Below, piece by piece: positions 14,446 through 24,359 of a stretch of 61,960 nucleotides of DNA. The notes under the pieces were generated by a model. That model was not told where the DNA came from, searched no databases, and saw nothing but the letters and a program-made list of their open reading frames with translations. Each line of letters begins with the position of its first letter. The first letter of the stretch is position 1. The translations under genes and the position numbers were made by a program. Origin of the DNA: an uncultured Faecalicatena sp. (GTDB taxonomy: Bacteria > Bacillota > Clostridia > Lachnospirales > Lachnospiraceae); contig CAOKHZ010000027.1 in NCBI GenBank assembly GCA_948468385.1, forward strand, positions 1 through 61,960, in the 5' to 3' direction.

Positions 14446-17022
14446 ATGGGCTTTTTTGAGAAGATTTTTGGAACACACAGCGAGCACGAGCTGAAGCGGA
14501 TTTACGCGACCGTGGACAGAATCGAGGAACTGGAACCGCAGATGCAGGCGTTGTCTGATGCAAAGCTACGGGACAAGACTTCGGAGTTTAAAGAACGTCT
14601 GGCCGGCGGCGAGACGCTTGACGACATTTTGCCGGAAGCGTTCGCGGCGGTGCGGGAGGCGGCGGTTCGAGCCCTTGGGATGCGCCATTACCGCGTGCAG
14701 CTGATTGGCGGCATCATCCTTCACCAAGGACGTATTTCCGAGATGAAGACCGGTGAAGGTAAGACGCTGGTCTCGACATTGCCGGCATATTTGAACGCGT
14801 TGGAGGGAAAGGGCGTCCACATTGTCACGGTCAACGATTATCTGGCCAAGCGTGACGCGGAGTGGATGGGCAAGGTGCATGAGTTCCTTGGCCTTACGGT
14901 CGGCGTGGTGCTTAACGGCATGGAGAACGATGAGCGGCGCGCGGCGTACAACTGTGATATTACTTACGTGACGAACAACGAGTTGGGATTTGACTACCTG
15001 CGTGACAACATGGTGATTTATAAGGAACAGTTGGTGCAGCGGGGGCTTCATTTTGCCATTATCGACGAGGTGGACTCGGTTTTGATTGACGAGGCCAGGA
15101 CCCCGCTTATCATTTCCGGCCAAAGCGGCAAGTCAACCAAGCTGTACGAGGCCTGCGACATTCTCGCGAGGCAGATGGAGCGAGGCGAAGCGAGCGGCGA
15201 GTTTTCCAAGATGAACGCCCTCATGGGCGAGGACATCGAGGAGACGGGCGACTTTATCGTCAGCGAGAAGGAAAAGTCCGTCAACCTGACCGAGGACGGC
15301 GTGAAGAAGGTGGAGCAGTTTTTCCATATTGACAATCTGGCCGACCCGGAGAATTTGGAAATCCAGCACAACATCATCCTGGCCTTGCGGGCGCACAACC
15401 TGATGTTCAAGGATCAGGACTATGTGGTGACACCGGAAGGCGAGGTCATGATTGTTGATGAGTTCACCGGTCGTATCATGCCTGGACGGCGTTATTCGGA
15501 CGGCCTTCATCAGGCGATTGAGGCAAAGGAGCATGTGAAGGTTCGCCGGGAAAGCAAGACGCTGGCCACGATTACGTTCCAGAACCTCTTTAATAAATAT
15601 GAAAAGAAGAGCGGCATGACGGGTACGGCCCTCACCGAGGAGAAGGAGTTCCGTGACATTTATAGCATGGACGTGATTGAGATTCCGACCAACGTTCCGG
15701 TGCAGAGAGAGGATTTAAATGACGCGGTCTACAAGACGAAGCGTGAAAAGTATAAGGCGGTCGTAGAGCAGGTCAAGGAGGCACATGCGAAAGGACAGCC
15801 GGTGCTGGTGGGCACGATTACCATCGAGGTGTCCGAGCTTTTGAGCAAGATGCTGAAGAAAGAGGGCATCCCGCATAACGTGTTGAATGCCAAGTTCCAT
15901 GAGATGGAGGCGCAGATTGTTGCCGATGCCGGTCTGCACGGGGCGGTCACGATTGCCACCAACATGGCCGGGCGTGGTACGGACATCAAGCTGGACGAGG
16001 CGGCGAAAGCGGCCGGAGGCCTGAAGATTATTGGTACGGAGCGTCATGAATCCAGACGTATTGACAACCAGCTGCGGGGACGTTCGGGACGGCAGGGCGA
16101 CCCGGGAGAGTCCAGATTTTACATTTCCCTGGAAGACGATTTGATGCGCTTGTTCGGCTCGGAGCGGCTGATGAACATGTTTAACGCGTTGGGCGTGGAG
16201 GACGGCGAGCAGATAGAGCACAAGATGTTGTCGAGCGCGATTGAGACGGCGCAGAAGAAGATTGAGAGCAACAACTTCGGCATCCGTAAGAACTTGTTGG
16301 AATATGACCAAGTCATGAACGAGCAGAGGGAGATTATTTATGCCGAGAGGCGGCGCGTGCTTGACGGTGAGAGCATGCGGGATACCGTTTACAACATGAT
16401 CACGGAGTGCGTGGAGCATATCGTCGACCGCCTGATTTCGGATGACGTGGATTCTGCGGAGTGGGACGTGGCTGCATTGGACGTCGCGCTGCATGACGTG
16501 ATTCCGCAACTCGTACTGCCGACCAAGGCGGAGATGGAGGGACTTCAGAAGAAGCAGTTGGTTCACATGCTGAAAGAGCAGGCCGTCAAGGCGTACGAGG
16601 CAAAGGAAGCCGAGTTCCCGGAAGCCGAGCATGTTCGCGAGTTAGAGCGCGTCGTGCTTTTGAAGGTCATCGACGCGAAATGGATGGATCATATCGACGA
16701 TATGGATCAGCTCCGTCAGGGAATCGGGCTTCAGGCTTACGGACAGCGTGACCCGCTCGTAGAGTACAAGATGATGGGCTATGACATGTTTGGCGAGATG
16801 ACGAACGGCATTGCCCAGACGGTCGTGCGCACGTTGCTCCATGTCCGTGTGGAGCAGAAGGTGGAGCGTGAGCAGGTGGCCAAGGTGACGGGTACGAACA
16901 AGGATGAAAGCGCCGTACGCGCGCCAAAGAAGCGCGCGGACAAGAAAATTTACCCGAACGACCCTTGCCCATGCGGCAGCGGCAAGAAGTACAAGCAATG
17001 CTGCGGCAGGAAGGTAGTGTGA
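14446..17022 (+). CDS. secA: Preprotein translocase ATPase SecA
   Basis: 858 residues. SecA drives secreted proteins through SecYEG using ATP. Walker A is in MKTGEGKTL near residue 103, and the DEAD-type Walker B in [17 protein letters not shown] near 205. Later come [34 protein letters not shown] and the arginine-finger stretch [18 protein letters not shown]. The extreme C-terminus ([17 protein letters not shown]) is the SecB/zinc-type tail. AAGGAG precedes the ATG. Gene order secA-prfB is common in Firmicutes. Confidence 0.98.
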   Translation: MGFFEKIFGTHSEHELKRIYATVDRIEELEPQMQALSDAKLRDKTSEFKERLAGGETLDDILPEAFAAVREAAVRALGMRHYRVQLIGGIILHQGRISEMKTGEGKTLVSTLPAYLNALEGKGVHIVTVNDYLAKRDAEWMGKVHEFLGLTVGVVLNGMENDERRAAYNCDITYVTNNELGFDYLRDNMVIYKEQLVQRGLHFAIIDEVDSVLIDEARTPLIISGQSGKSTKLYEACDILARQMERGEASGEFSKMNALMGEDIEETGDFIVSEKEKSVNLTEDGVKKVEQFFHIDNLADPENLEIQHNIILALRAHNLMFKDQDYVVTPEGEVMIVDEFTGRIMPGRRYSDGLHQAIEAKEHVKVRRESKTLATITFQNLFNKYEKKSGMTGTALTEEKEFRDIYSMDVIEIPTNVPVQREDLNDAVYKTKREKYKAVVEQVKEAHAKGQPVLVGTITIEVSELLSKMLKKEGIPHNVLNAKFHEMEAQIVADAGLHGAVTIATNMAGRGTDIKLDEAAKAAGGLKIIGTERHESRRIDNQLRGRSGRQGDPGESRFYISLEDDLMRLFGSERLMNMFNALGVEDGEQIEHKMLSSAIETAQKKIESNNFGIRKNLLEYDQVMNEQREIIYAERRRVLDGESMRDTVYNMITECVEHIVDRLISDDVDSAEWDVAALDVALHDVIPQLVLPTKAEMEGLQKKQLVHMLKEQAVKAYEAKEAEFPEAEHVRELERVVLLKVIDAKWMDHIDDMDQLRQGIGLQAYGQRDPLVEYKMMGYDMFGEMTNGIAQTVVRTLLHVRVEQKVEREQVAKVTGTNKDESAVRAPKKRADKKIYPNDPCPCGSGKKYKQCCGRKVV

Positions 17023-17036
17023 TTTGATGTGTTTTA

Positions 17037-17068
17037 GGATTGTACGAGCACGAAGTGCGCAGCAATCC
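17037..17068. repeat. Hairpin between secA and prfB
   Basis: GGATTG/CAATCC outer arms with GCAC/GTGC around GAA inside. A CGTG..CACG pair (17068-17080) follows. No T-run; more like an intergenic palindrome than a terminator. Confidence 0.5.
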
Positions 17069-17142
17069 GTGGGTATCACGGGGGCAAAATGCTTTTTGAC
17101 CCTGACATCATGTGAATAATAAAAAAGAAAGAGGTGATTAAG

Positions 17143-18241
17143 GTGGTTTTGTTGGATGAATTGAAGCAGAGATTGCTCGCTTACGAAGAACCGCTGAAAG
17201 ATTTGAGGGATTCACTTTAACCCCGCTGCAAAGAAAGAGCGGATTGAAGAGTTGGAAAGAAGGACGCAGGAGCCGGGCTTTTGGGACAATCCGGAAGAGT
17301 CGCAACAGACGATGAAGGAGCTTAGCGGCCTGCAGGACTCCGTAAAGCAAATCGACCAGATGTTTTCCGACTATGAGGATTTGCAACTGCTCATCGAGAT
17401 GAGCGAGGAGGAGCCGGACGAGGAGACCATTGCCGAGATTGAGGCGGATTTGGCAAGATTTTCCGAGGAGGTCGAGGAGCAGCGCATCCAGACGATGTTG
17501 ACCGGTGAGTACGACAAGTGCAACGCGATTGTCACGCTTCATTCGGGAGCGGGAGGCACGGAGGCCAATGACTGGACCGGCATGCTTTATCGAATGTACA
17601 GCCGATGGGCGGAGAAGAAAGGGTTCAAGGTGGAAGTGTTGGACTTCCTTGAAGGCGACGTGGCGGGCATCAAAGGCGTGACGTTCGAAGTGGAGGGCGA
17701 GAACGCCTATGGATATCTGCGCGCCGAGAAGGGCGTGCACCGCTTGGTGCGCATTTCCCCGTTTAACGCGGCGGGAAAACGGCAGACTTCGTTTGCTTCC
17801 TGCGACGTGATACCGGATATCGAGGATGACGTCGAGGTGGAAATCAACGACGATGACTTGCGCATCGACACGTATCGTTCAAGCGGGGCGGGTGGCCAGC
17901 ATATTAACAAGACGTCGTCGGCGATACGAATCACGCATTTACCGACGGGGATCGTGGTGCAATGCCAAAATGAGCGTTCCCAGCATCAGAACAAGGACAA
18001 GGCCATGCAGATGTTGAAGGCCAAGTTGTATTTGTTAAAGCAGCAGGAGCAGGCCGACAAGATGTCCGGCATTCGCGGAGAGGTTCGCGACATCAATTTT
18101 GGCAGCCAGATTCGTTCCTACGTGATGCAGCCTTACACGATGGTGAAGGATCATCGGACGAACGCGGAGGTCAGCAACGTAAGCGGTGTGATGGACGGCA
18201 ATATCGACCCGTTTATCAATGCTTTCCTGAGCGCGAAGTAA
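17143..18241 (+). CDS. prfB: Peptide chain release factor 2, with a programmed +1 frameshift
   Basis: Two frames form one protein of about 365 residues. The first 25 codons run from GTG 17143 (GAGGTG seven bases before it) to CTT (17215-17217) and then meet TAA (17218-17220). Skipping one T gives AAC CCC GCT and a long frame to 18241. The downstream protein has the RF2 signature SPFN near residue 204, which reads UGA and UAA, and GGQ near residue 250, which triggers peptide release. AGGGAT before the slip codon is a partial internal ribosome-site match, as at the usual site AGGGGG-TAT-CTT-TGA. The stop here is TAA and not TGA, which is unusual because UAA is also read by RF1. Translation without a shift yields only a 25-residue peptide. 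Confidence 0.93.
17206..17221 (+). promoter_or_regulatory. RF2 autoregulatory frameshift site with TAA stop
   Basis: AGG GAT TCA CTT TAA C. CTT slips +1 onto TTT. The stimulatory Shine-Dalgarno element is present only as AGGG. When release is slow the ribosome shifts and makes more release factor. Confidence 0.85.
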
Positions 18242-18264
18242 AGGTGACAAATAAGACAAAGAGG

Positions 18265-19494
18265 ATGAAAAAAGAGATGATAAACGTAGCAGTAATGGGA
18301 TATGGCACGGTCGGTTCCGGCGTGGTGGAAGTGCTTGAGAGAAACCGCGAAGCGATTGCGAAGAGGGCTGGCGAGGAGATTTGTGTAAAGTATGTGTTGG
18401 ATTTGCGTGATTTTTTGGGCAATCCGATACAGGAAAAAGTGGTACATGATTTTGAAGTCGTGGTAGGTGACCCGGAAGTCGCCATTGTCGTGGAGACGAT
18501 GGGGGGGATCGAGCCGGCCTACACGTTTGTGAAACGGAGCCTCTTGGCGGGAAAAAGCGTGGCCACTTCCAACAAGGCGTTGGTGGAGAAGCATGGCACG
18601 GAGCTGCTTGCCATTGCCAGGGAGAAAAATATCAACTTCCTCTTCGAGGCGAGCGTGGGCGGCGGCATTCCGATTTTGCGTCCATTACAGACCTCGTTGA
18701 CGGCGGACGTCATAGAAGAAATCGGCGGCATTTTGAACGGGACGACGAATTACATGCTGACCAAGATGTACAATGAGGGCGTGGATTACGATACCGTTTT
18801 GAAAGAGGCGCAAGACAAGGGCTATGCGGAACGTAATCCGGAAGCGGACGTGGAAGGGTATGATACCGGACGTAAGATTGCCATCCTTTGTTCGCTGGTT
18901 ACCGGAAAGAAGACGGATTTTGAGGATATTTACACGGAAGGTATCACGAAGGTCGGCAAAGAAGACATGGCCTACGCCAAGGAATTGGGAATGAATATCA
19001 AGCTGATTGCCACGGCCAAACGCCACGGGGACAAGATGTGCGTCATGGTGGCTCCGGTATTGATGGGGTCAGGCCACCCGCTGTATGCGGTGAATGACGT
19101 GTTTAACGCGGTCTTCGTGCGCGGAAACATGCTGGGCGAAGCCATGTTTTATGGAAGCGGTGCCGGAAAACTGCCGACGGCCAGCGCGGTGGTGGCGGAC
19201 GTTGTCGAGGCGGCGAAAAACCCGTCAAGCAGCATGATGGGAACATGGACGGACGAGAAGGTGGAATTACAGCCGTTAGACGAGGTTTGCAGGCGGTTTT
19301 TCGTTCGGATGTCCGGCGACGCGCGGGAGAGACGCGCGGCCGTGGAGGCGGCGTTTGGCCCGGTCACGCTTGTGGAGGTGGAAGGCCTTGGTGGCGAGTT
19401 CGGGTTCTTGACGGAAGAGATGGCGGAAGGCGCGTATGCAAAATGTGAGGCCGAGGTGCCGGGAATTCTGCATAGGCTGCGGATAGAGGGATAA
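18265..19494 (+). CDS. hom: Homoserine dehydrogenase
   Basis: About 409 residues. It reduces aspartate semialdehyde to homoserine, the branch to threonine and methionine. VAVMGYGTVGSGVVEVL is the NAD(P) fold; SNKALVEKHG, EASVGGGIPILRPLQ near residue 131, GGILNGTTNYML near 153 and KDKGYAERNPEADVEGYD are catalytic and substrate motifs. The last 80 residues look like a worn ACT domain (RFFVRMSGDARERRAAVEAAFG, then FGFLTEEM), which in relatives binds threonine for feedback control. The start is uncertain between ATG 18265 (AAGAGG close by) and ATG 18277. It begins about 25 bases after prfB and could be cotranscribed. Confidence 0.95.
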   Translation: MKKEMINVAVMGYGTVGSGVVEVLERNREAIAKRAGEEICVKYVLDLRDFLGNPIQEKVVHDFEVVVGDPEVAIVVETMGGIEPAYTFVKRSLLAGKSVATSNKALVEKHGTELLAIAREKNINFLFEASVGGGIPILRPLQTSLTADVIEEIGGILNGTTNYMLTKMYNEGVDYDTVLKEAQDKGYAERNPEADVEGYDTGRKIAILCSLVTGKKTDFEDIYTEGITKVGKEDMAYAKELGMNIKLIATAKRHGDKMCVMVAPVLMGSGHPLYAVNDVFNAVFVRGNMLGEAMFYGSGAGKLPTASAVVADVVEAAKNPSSSMMGTWTDEKVELQPLDEVCRRFFVRMSGDARERRAAVEAAFGPVTLVEVEGLGGEFGFLTEEMAEGAYAKCEAEVPGILHRLRIEG

Positions 19495-19502
19495 AGTATT
19501 CG

Positions 19503-19525
19503 GGGGTGGGTCGATGACCCGCCCC
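19503..19525. terminator. Bidirectional terminator
   Basis: GGGGTGGGTC and GACCCGCCCC form a 10-bp stem with one G-T pair and a GAT loop, followed by TTT. It sits between the convergent hom and CYTH genes. Confidence 0.75.
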
Positions 19526-19568
19526 TTTGCCGATTTCAAGCGTGAAATTGTATTTGAGAAATCACGAC

Positions 19569-20108
19569 CTATTTCTGGCTCATCGTGCTGTTATGGTACT
19601 TGGTGGAATAGGTGACGTCTTCGCCGAACCATGCGGGCGGGCGAAAGGCATCCGCGCTCGCCTCGTCGGGGAACTCGACCTCGGCCAGGACGAGCCCCTC
19701 GTAATCCCCCTTGAAGAAGTCAAGGTCGATGAAAAGCTCCGTATTTGTCGGAGAAGCCGGTGAATCGGGTGAGTCCGCTTGGAAATCCCGCATGCCTGCC
19801 GCTTCGCGGGAGGAACCGTTTTCCATTGCCTCACTAAGCGGGATCACGTAGCGCTCCTTTACGATCAGCCGACCGTCAATTTTGACTTTCAAGTGTTCAT
19901 AGGCGGCCGCGTTCAGCGGGAGGTTGTATTCTTCCCGTATCATCAGCCCTTTCGACTTGTAGGTGAGGTAATAGTCATCGTTGTCGCGCCGGACGCGCAC
20001 GACGGGATTGGTGCACAGATATCCCTGCTCGATATGGCGGCAGGGGTAGTCGGACGGGGCGAAGGGGATTCGTTCTTTTTGTATCAAGTATTTTCTTTCA
20101 ATTTCCAT
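19569..20108 (-). CDS. CYTH-domain protein (triphosphate tunnel metalloenzyme family)
   Basis: 179 residues. The N-terminal EIERKYLI motif (residues 2-9) is the hallmark of the CYTH fold, an eight-strand tunnel that binds triphosphates with Mg. Charged strands follow: VVRVRRDNDDYYLTYKSKG, EEYNLPL, and TELFIDLDFF..YEGLVLAEVEFP near the C-terminus. Bacterial members act as tripolyphosphatases or adenylate cyclases; sequence alone does not choose between these. A Ser/Pro/Asp-rich insert (residues 105-122) lies in a loop. AAGGAGAATC lies just before the ATG. It is convergent to hom and divergent from the DJ-1 gene. Confidence 0.85.
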   Translation of the reverse strand: MEIERKYLIQKERIPFAPSDYPCRHIEQGYLCTNPVVRVRRDNDDYYLTYKSKGLMIREEYNLPLNAAAYEHLKVKIDGRLIVKERYVIPLSEAMENGSSREAAGMRDFQADSPDSPASPTNTELFIDLDFFKGDYEGLVLAEVEFPDEASADAFRPPAWFGEDVTYSTKYHNSTMSQK

Positions 20109-20305
20109 GAGATTCTCCTTTTCTGCGAAAAACGGTGCTTATTTCATTTAATATAATAGTAGTATGCGCGAAAAAAGTAAATAGAAATCAGCATTTTACA
20201 TTGCGTTTGGCCTTGGATTTTGGTACTATTAATGGAAAAGAGAATCAATCGGTGTATGGGGACGGACTGCCATTCGTACATCGACGCTGACAAGGAGGAT
20301 GTAAA

Positions 20306-20854
20306 ATGAAGTACGTATGCGTGTTTTTGGCGGATGGTTTTGAAGAAATCGAGGCATTGACCGTGGTGGACGTGTTGCGCCGGGCGGGCGTGCGCGTGGA
20401 CACGGTATCCATAAGCGGGAATGAGTTGGTGCAGGGGGCACACTGGATCAGCGTGAAGGCGGACAAGGTATTTGAGGAAACGTCTTGCGCCAAGGCGGAC
20501 ATGCTGGTGTTGCCGGGCGGCATGCCGGGGACGAAAAATTTGCAGAAGCATCGTGGACTTGTCGAGTTGCTTCGCGCTCAGGACGAGGCGGAAAAGTGGA
20601 TTGCGGCTATCTGCGCGGCACCGAGCATTCTGTGCGGGCTTGGTATGTTAAACGGGCGCAAGGCTTGTTGTTATCCTTCCTTCGAGGAATCTTTGACGGG
20701 GGCCGAAGTGGTGGAAGAAGCGGCGGTCGTGGACGGCCACGTCGTGACCGGACGCGGGATGGGGACGGCGGTTCCGTTCGCGTTGAAACTCGCGGAAGTG
20801 CTCGTGGGAAGCGAAAAAGCAGAACAAATTAAAGAATCCATATTATTTGAATAA
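20306..20854 (+). CDS. DJ-1/PfpI family protein (YajL/ThiJ type)
   Basis: 182 residues. FADGFEEIEA-like opening (LADGFEEIEALTVVDVLRRAG) with the conserved Glu near residue 14, LVLPGGMPG near residue 72, and the nucleophile elbow IAAICAAPSIL with Cys near residue 99. A second motif, VTGRGMGTAVPFAL, closes the fold. Members protect proteins from glyoxals or sense oxidants; exact activity is not settled. The ATG at 20306 follows AAGGAGGATG. A single gene ahead of tig. Confidence 0.9.
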   Translation: MKYVCVFLADGFEEIEALTVVDVLRRAGVRVDTVSISGNELVQGAHWISVKADKVFEETSCAKADMLVLPGGMPGTKNLQKHRGLVELLRAQDEAEKWIAAICAAPSILCGLGMLNGRKACCYPSFEESLTGAEVVEEAAVVDGHVVTGRGMGTAVPFALKLAEVLVGSEKAEQIKESILFE

Positions 20855-20885
20855 AAAAAGGCTGGAAATCGTGCGGCATTTGTGC

Positions 20886-20891
20886 TATACT
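20886..20891 (+). promoter_or_regulatory. Extended -10 promoter of tig
   Basis: TGCTATACT, an extended -10 box, with a poor -35. The leader of about 110 bases holds a GCACCAA/TTGGTGC hairpin at about 20936-20961, which might affect translation. Confidence 0.5.
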
Positions 20892-21004
20892 GTGTCAATG
20901 ACTGCGAATATATCATTCGATTACATGTCAAGCCGCACCAATCGTGGTGTTGGTTGGTGCATAATCCGGCACAATTCGATATCATTTTAGGAGGAAAACA
21001 AAAA

Positions 21005-22291
21005 ATGAGTTTACAAGTAGAAAAATTAGAGCATAATATGGCAAAGCTGACCATCGAGGTGGCGGCCGAGGACGTGGAGAAGGCTTTGCAGGCGGCTTAT
21101 TTGAAGCAGCGCGCCCAGATTAGCATTCCGGGATTTCGGAAAGGAAAGGTGCCGCGCCAGATGATTGAGAAGATGTATGGGCCGGAGGTGTTCTATGACG
21201 AGGCGGCGAACCGCATGGTGTCCGACGCTTATGCGAACGCATATGATGAGTGTGAGTTGGAGATTACTTCCCAGCCGGAGATTGATGTCGTGCAGATGGA
21301 GAAGGGCAAGCCTTTCATCTTTACGGCGGAAGTGGCAGTTCGGCCGGAAGTGACTTTGGGTGAATATAAAGGGTTGAAAGTGGACAAGACTTCTATTGAG
21401 GTGACGGCCGAGGAAGTGGACAAGGAGATTGAGACGGAGCGCGAGCGCAACGCCAGGACGATTGAGGTGACGGATCGTGCCGTGGAGGACAAGGACATGG
21501 TGACCCTGGATTTCGAGGGCTTTGTCGACGGCGAGGCGTTCGAGGGTGGAAAGGGCACGGATTATCCGCTGACGATTGGTTCCGGTGCGTTCATTCCCGG
21601 CTTCGAGGAGCAGTTGGTTGGCGCGGAGATTGACAAGGAGCTGGACGTGAACGTGACGTTCCCGGCAGATTACCAGGCGGCGGATTTGGCCGGCAAGGAT
21701 GCCGTGTTCAAGTGCACGGTGCATACCATCAAGGCGAAGGAACTGCCGGAGTTGGATGACGAGTTCGCTTCCGAAGTGTCCGAATGTGACACGTTGGAGG
21801 AATATAAGGTAGAAGTGGAGAATAAAATCAAAGAGCGCAAGGAAGCAGAGGCGAAGCAGAAGAAGGAAGACCAGGCGGTGGACAAGGCGATTGAGAACGC
21901 GCAGATGGAGATTCCGGAGCCGATGCTTGACTTGCAGGTACGGCAGATGGCGGACGATTTCGCACGCCGCATGCAGCAGCAAGGGCTAAGCATGGAGCAG
22001 TATTTCCAATTTACGGGCATGACGTCGGAGCGTATGATGGCGGACTTGCGGCCGCAGGCGGAAAAGAGGATTAAGACCAGGCTGGTGCTTGAGGAGATTG
22101 TCAAGGCAGAGAACATCGAGGTGTCCGACGAGCGTTTGGACGAGGAGTTGAAGAAGATGGCGGAAGCCTACCAGATGGAGCTTGACAAGCTGAAGGAGTT
22201 CATGGGCGACGGCGAGAAAGAACAGATTCGCAAGGACATTGCCGTGCAGGAAGCGGTGACCTTGTTGGCTGACTCGGCGGTGGAAGAGTAA
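21005..22291 (+). CDS. tig: Trigger factor
   Basis: 428 residues. A ribosome-bound chaperone and prolyl isomerase. The ribosome-binding signature is in PGFRKGKVPRQMIEKMYG (near residue 41; family consensus GFRxGKxP). The FKBP-type middle domain starts near residue 150 (DKDMVTLDFEGFVDGEAFEGGKGTDYPLTIGSG, FIPGFEEQL). The rest is the helical arm domain, rich in Glu and Lys. AGGAGGAAAAC before ATG 21005 sets the start; upstream open frame is leader. First gene of tig-clpP-clpX-lon-engB. Confidence 0.97.
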   Translation: MSLQVEKLEHNMAKLTIEVAAEDVEKALQAAYLKQRAQISIPGFRKGKVPRQMIEKMYGPEVFYDEAANRMVSDAYANAYDECELEITSQPEIDVVQMEKGKPFIFTAEVAVRPEVTLGEYKGLKVDKTSIEVTAEEVDKEIETERERNARTIEVTDRAVEDKDMVTLDFEGFVDGEAFEGGKGTDYPLTIGSGAFIPGFEEQLVGAEIDKELDVNVTFPADYQAADLAGKDAVFKCTVHTIKAKELPELDDEFASEVSECDTLEEYKVEVENKIKERKEAEAKQKKEDQAVDKAIENAQMEIPEPMLDLQVRQMADDFARRMQQQGLSMEQYFQFTGMTSERMMADLRPQAEKRIKTRLVLEEIVKAENIEVSDERLDEELKKMAEAYQMELDKLKEFMGDGEKEQIRKDIAVQEAVTLLADSAVEE

Positions 22292-22382
22292 GGAAGGTCA
22301 GGAAAGATTATCCAAGGTCTGAGCGAGGGAGAAAAATAGGATGCCATTGTGACGGCAGGAAAGATAGGAGGATGACTTTCAC

Positions 22383-22964
22383 ATGAGTTTAGTGCCTTAT
22401 GTCATTGAACAGACAAATCGTGGGGAACGCTCTTACGATATCTATTCAAGGTTATTGAAGGATCGGATTATATTTCTGGGCGAAGAAGTGAATGACGTGT
22501 CCGCGAACATCGTGGTCGCGCAGCTTCTTTTCTTGGAGGCGGATGACCCGAACAAGGACATCCAGCTTTACATTAACAGCCCGGGTGGCTCCGTGACCGC
22601 GGGGCTGGCCATTTACGACACCATGCAGTACATTAAGTGCGACGTGTCCACCGTGTGCATCGGCATGGCCGCCAGCATGGGGGCGTTCTTGCTCTCGGGC
22701 GGCAAGAAGGGCAAGCGGTTTGCCTTGCCGAACGCGGAAATCATGATCCACCAGCCGTCCGGCGGCGCGCAGGGACAAGCGACCGAGATTCAGATTGCGG
22801 CGGAGCACATTTTGCGTACGCGCCAGAAGTTGAATGAAATTCTGGCCGAGAATACCGGACAGCCGCTCGAGGTCATCAAGCGTGACACCGAGCGGGACAA
22901 TTTCATGTCGGCCCAGGCGGCGAAAGAGTATGGCCTGATTGACGAGGTCATCGCGAAGCATTAA
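22383..22964 (+). CDS. clpP: ATP-dependent Clp protease proteolytic subunit
   Basis: 193 residues, a normal ClpP. The Ser-His-Asp triad is recognisable: [11 protein letters not shown] with Ser near residue 98, IMIHQPSGG with His near residue 123, and [17 protein letters not shown] with Asp near 172. [18 protein letters not shown] forms the oxyanion region. AGGAGGATGACTTTCAC precedes the ATG. It works as a 14-mer with ClpX, encoded 24 bases downstream. Confidence 0.98.
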   Translation: MSLVPYVIEQTNRGERSYDIYSRLLKDRIIFLGEEVNDVSANIVVAQLLFLEADDPNKDIQLYINSPGGSVTAGLAIYDTMQYIKCDVSTVCIGMAASMGAFLLSGGKKGKRFALPNAEIMIHQPSGGAQGQATEIQIAAEHILRTRQKLNEILAENTGQPLEVIKRDTERDNFMSAQAAKEYGLIDEVIAKH

Positions 22965-22988
22965 GATTATAATCAAGGAGAAGGTAGT

Positions 22989-24260
22989 ATGGCGGTTAAA
23001 ATGGGCGAGGATATCGTTAGATGTTCTTTCTGCAACAAGACGCAGAACCAGGTTCGGAAGATGATTTCCGGGCCGAACGGGGCGTTTATCTGTGACGAGT
23101 GTATTGACGTGTGCTCGGAGATTTTGGAGGAAGAATACGAATACGAAGAGAGAAGCCGGTTTGATGACATCAACCTCCTGACGCCGGAAGAGCTGAAGGC
23201 GTTTCTGGATGATTACGTGATTGGACAGGACGAGGCCAAGAAGGTGCTCTCCGTGGCCGTGTATAACCATTATAAGAGGATTTTGGCAGAGCAGGATTTG
23301 GGCGTTGAGCTTCAGAAAAGCAACATCTTGATGCTGGGGCCGACCGGCTGCGGAAAGACGCTGTTGGCACAGACGTTGGCCAAGGTGCTTAACGTCCCTT
23401 TCGCCATCGCGGACGCCACGGCTTTGACCGAGGCGGGATATGTGGGCGAGGACGTGGAAAACATTTTGCTGAAGGTCATCCAGGCCGCGGACGGAGATAT
23501 CGAACGTGCCGAGCACGGTATCATTTATATTGACGAGATTGACAAGATTACGAGGAAGTCCGAGAATCCGTCCATCACGCGGGACGTGTCGGGCGAGGGC
23601 GTGCAGCAGGCCCTTTTGAAGATTATAGAGGGCACGGTGGCTTCCGTTCCGCCGCAGGGCGGGAGAAAGCACCCGCAGCAGGAACTGATTCAGATTAACA
23701 CCACCAACATCCTCTTTATCTGTGGAGGCGCGTTCGAGGGAATCGAGAAATTGATTGAAACCCGCTTGGATAAAAAGTCCATCGGATTTAATTCCGAGAT
23801 TGCCTTGCAGCACGAGCATGACCGGGACGTGCTATTGAAGCAGGTGCTTCCGCAGGATTTGGTGAAGTTCGGCATCATTCCGGAACTGGTGGGTCGCCTG
23901 CCGGTGACGGTCTCGTTGGAAATGTTGGATAAGAAGGCATTGGTGCGTATCTTGACGGAGCCGAAGAGCGCCATCGTGAAGCAGTACCAAAAGTTGTTGG
24001 AGTTGGACGGCGTCAGGCTGAAGTTTGACCGGGACGCACTCACGGAAATCGCGGAGACGTCGTTGGCGAGGAAGACCGGGGCCCGTGGGCTTCGTGCCAT
24101 CATGGAAAATATCATGATGGACACGATGTTTATTGTGCCGTCGGATGAAACAATCAAGGAATGCCGTATCACGAAAGATGTTGTGAAAGGGACGGGGAAA
24201 CCCATGTATGAGCGTGACGGGGAGGAGAGGCCTTCTTTCCTGACGTCGGTGAGTGCATAA
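22989..24260 (+). CDS. clpX: ATP-dependent Clp protease ATPase subunit ClpX
   Basis: 423 residues. It unfolds tagged substrates and feeds them to ClpP. The N-terminal zinc domain has CSFC...CDEC (residues 11-40). Walker A is GPTGCGKT near residue 118; Walker B is [10 protein letters not shown] near 180; a pore loop GYVGED is near 150 and the ClpP-docking IGF-type loop is in [21 protein letters not shown] precedes the ATG. Confidence 0.98.
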   Translation: MAVKMGEDIVRCSFCNKTQNQVRKMISGPNGAFICDECIDVCSEILEEEYEYEERSRFDDINLLTPEELKAFLDDYVIGQDEAKKVLSVAVYNHYKRILAEQDLGVELQKSNILMLGPTGCGKTLLAQTLAKVLNVPFAIADATALTEAGYVGEDVENILLKVIQAADGDIERAEHGIIYIDEIDKITRKSENPSITRDVSGEGVQQALLKIIEGTVASVPPQGGRKHPQQELIQINTTNILFICGGAFEGIEKLIETRLDKKSIGFNSEIALQHEHDRDVLLKQVLPQDLVKFGIIPELVGRLPVTVSLEMLDKKALVRILTEPKSAIVKQYQKLLELDGVRLKFDRDALTEIAETSLARKTGARGLRAIMENIMMDTMFIVPSDETIKECRITKDVVKGTGKPMYERDGEERPSFLTSVSA

Positions 24261-24294
24261 GTGGATGGGAGAGAGGCTCTCGTCTGAACAATAC

Positions 24295-24332
24295 GGGGCG
24301 GGACTTTATGTAACATGAAGTGCCGCCCTTTG
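24295..24332. terminator. Hairpin between clpX and lon
   Basis: GGGGCGG with ACTT pairs with AAGT and CCGCCC, followed by TTTGG. Probably a partial terminator that lowers lon relative to clpX. Confidence 0.45.
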
Positions 24333-24359
24333 GTTATACCACTGGAGGGATAAGGACAG

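Noticed and set aside
15715-16632. Antisense frame opposite secA
   Set aside because: It lies opposite conserved secA sequence and has no start signal; an antisense artefact.
17252-18241. prfB as a plain gene starting at 17252
   Set aside because: The RF2 N-terminal helices are encoded before it, and a frameshift site with the expected layout joins the two frames.
22452-23819. Long antisense frame opposite clpP and clpX
   Set aside because: It mirrors two highly conserved genes, is rich in Leu, Arg and His as antisense frames of GC-rich codons are, and has no ribosome site.
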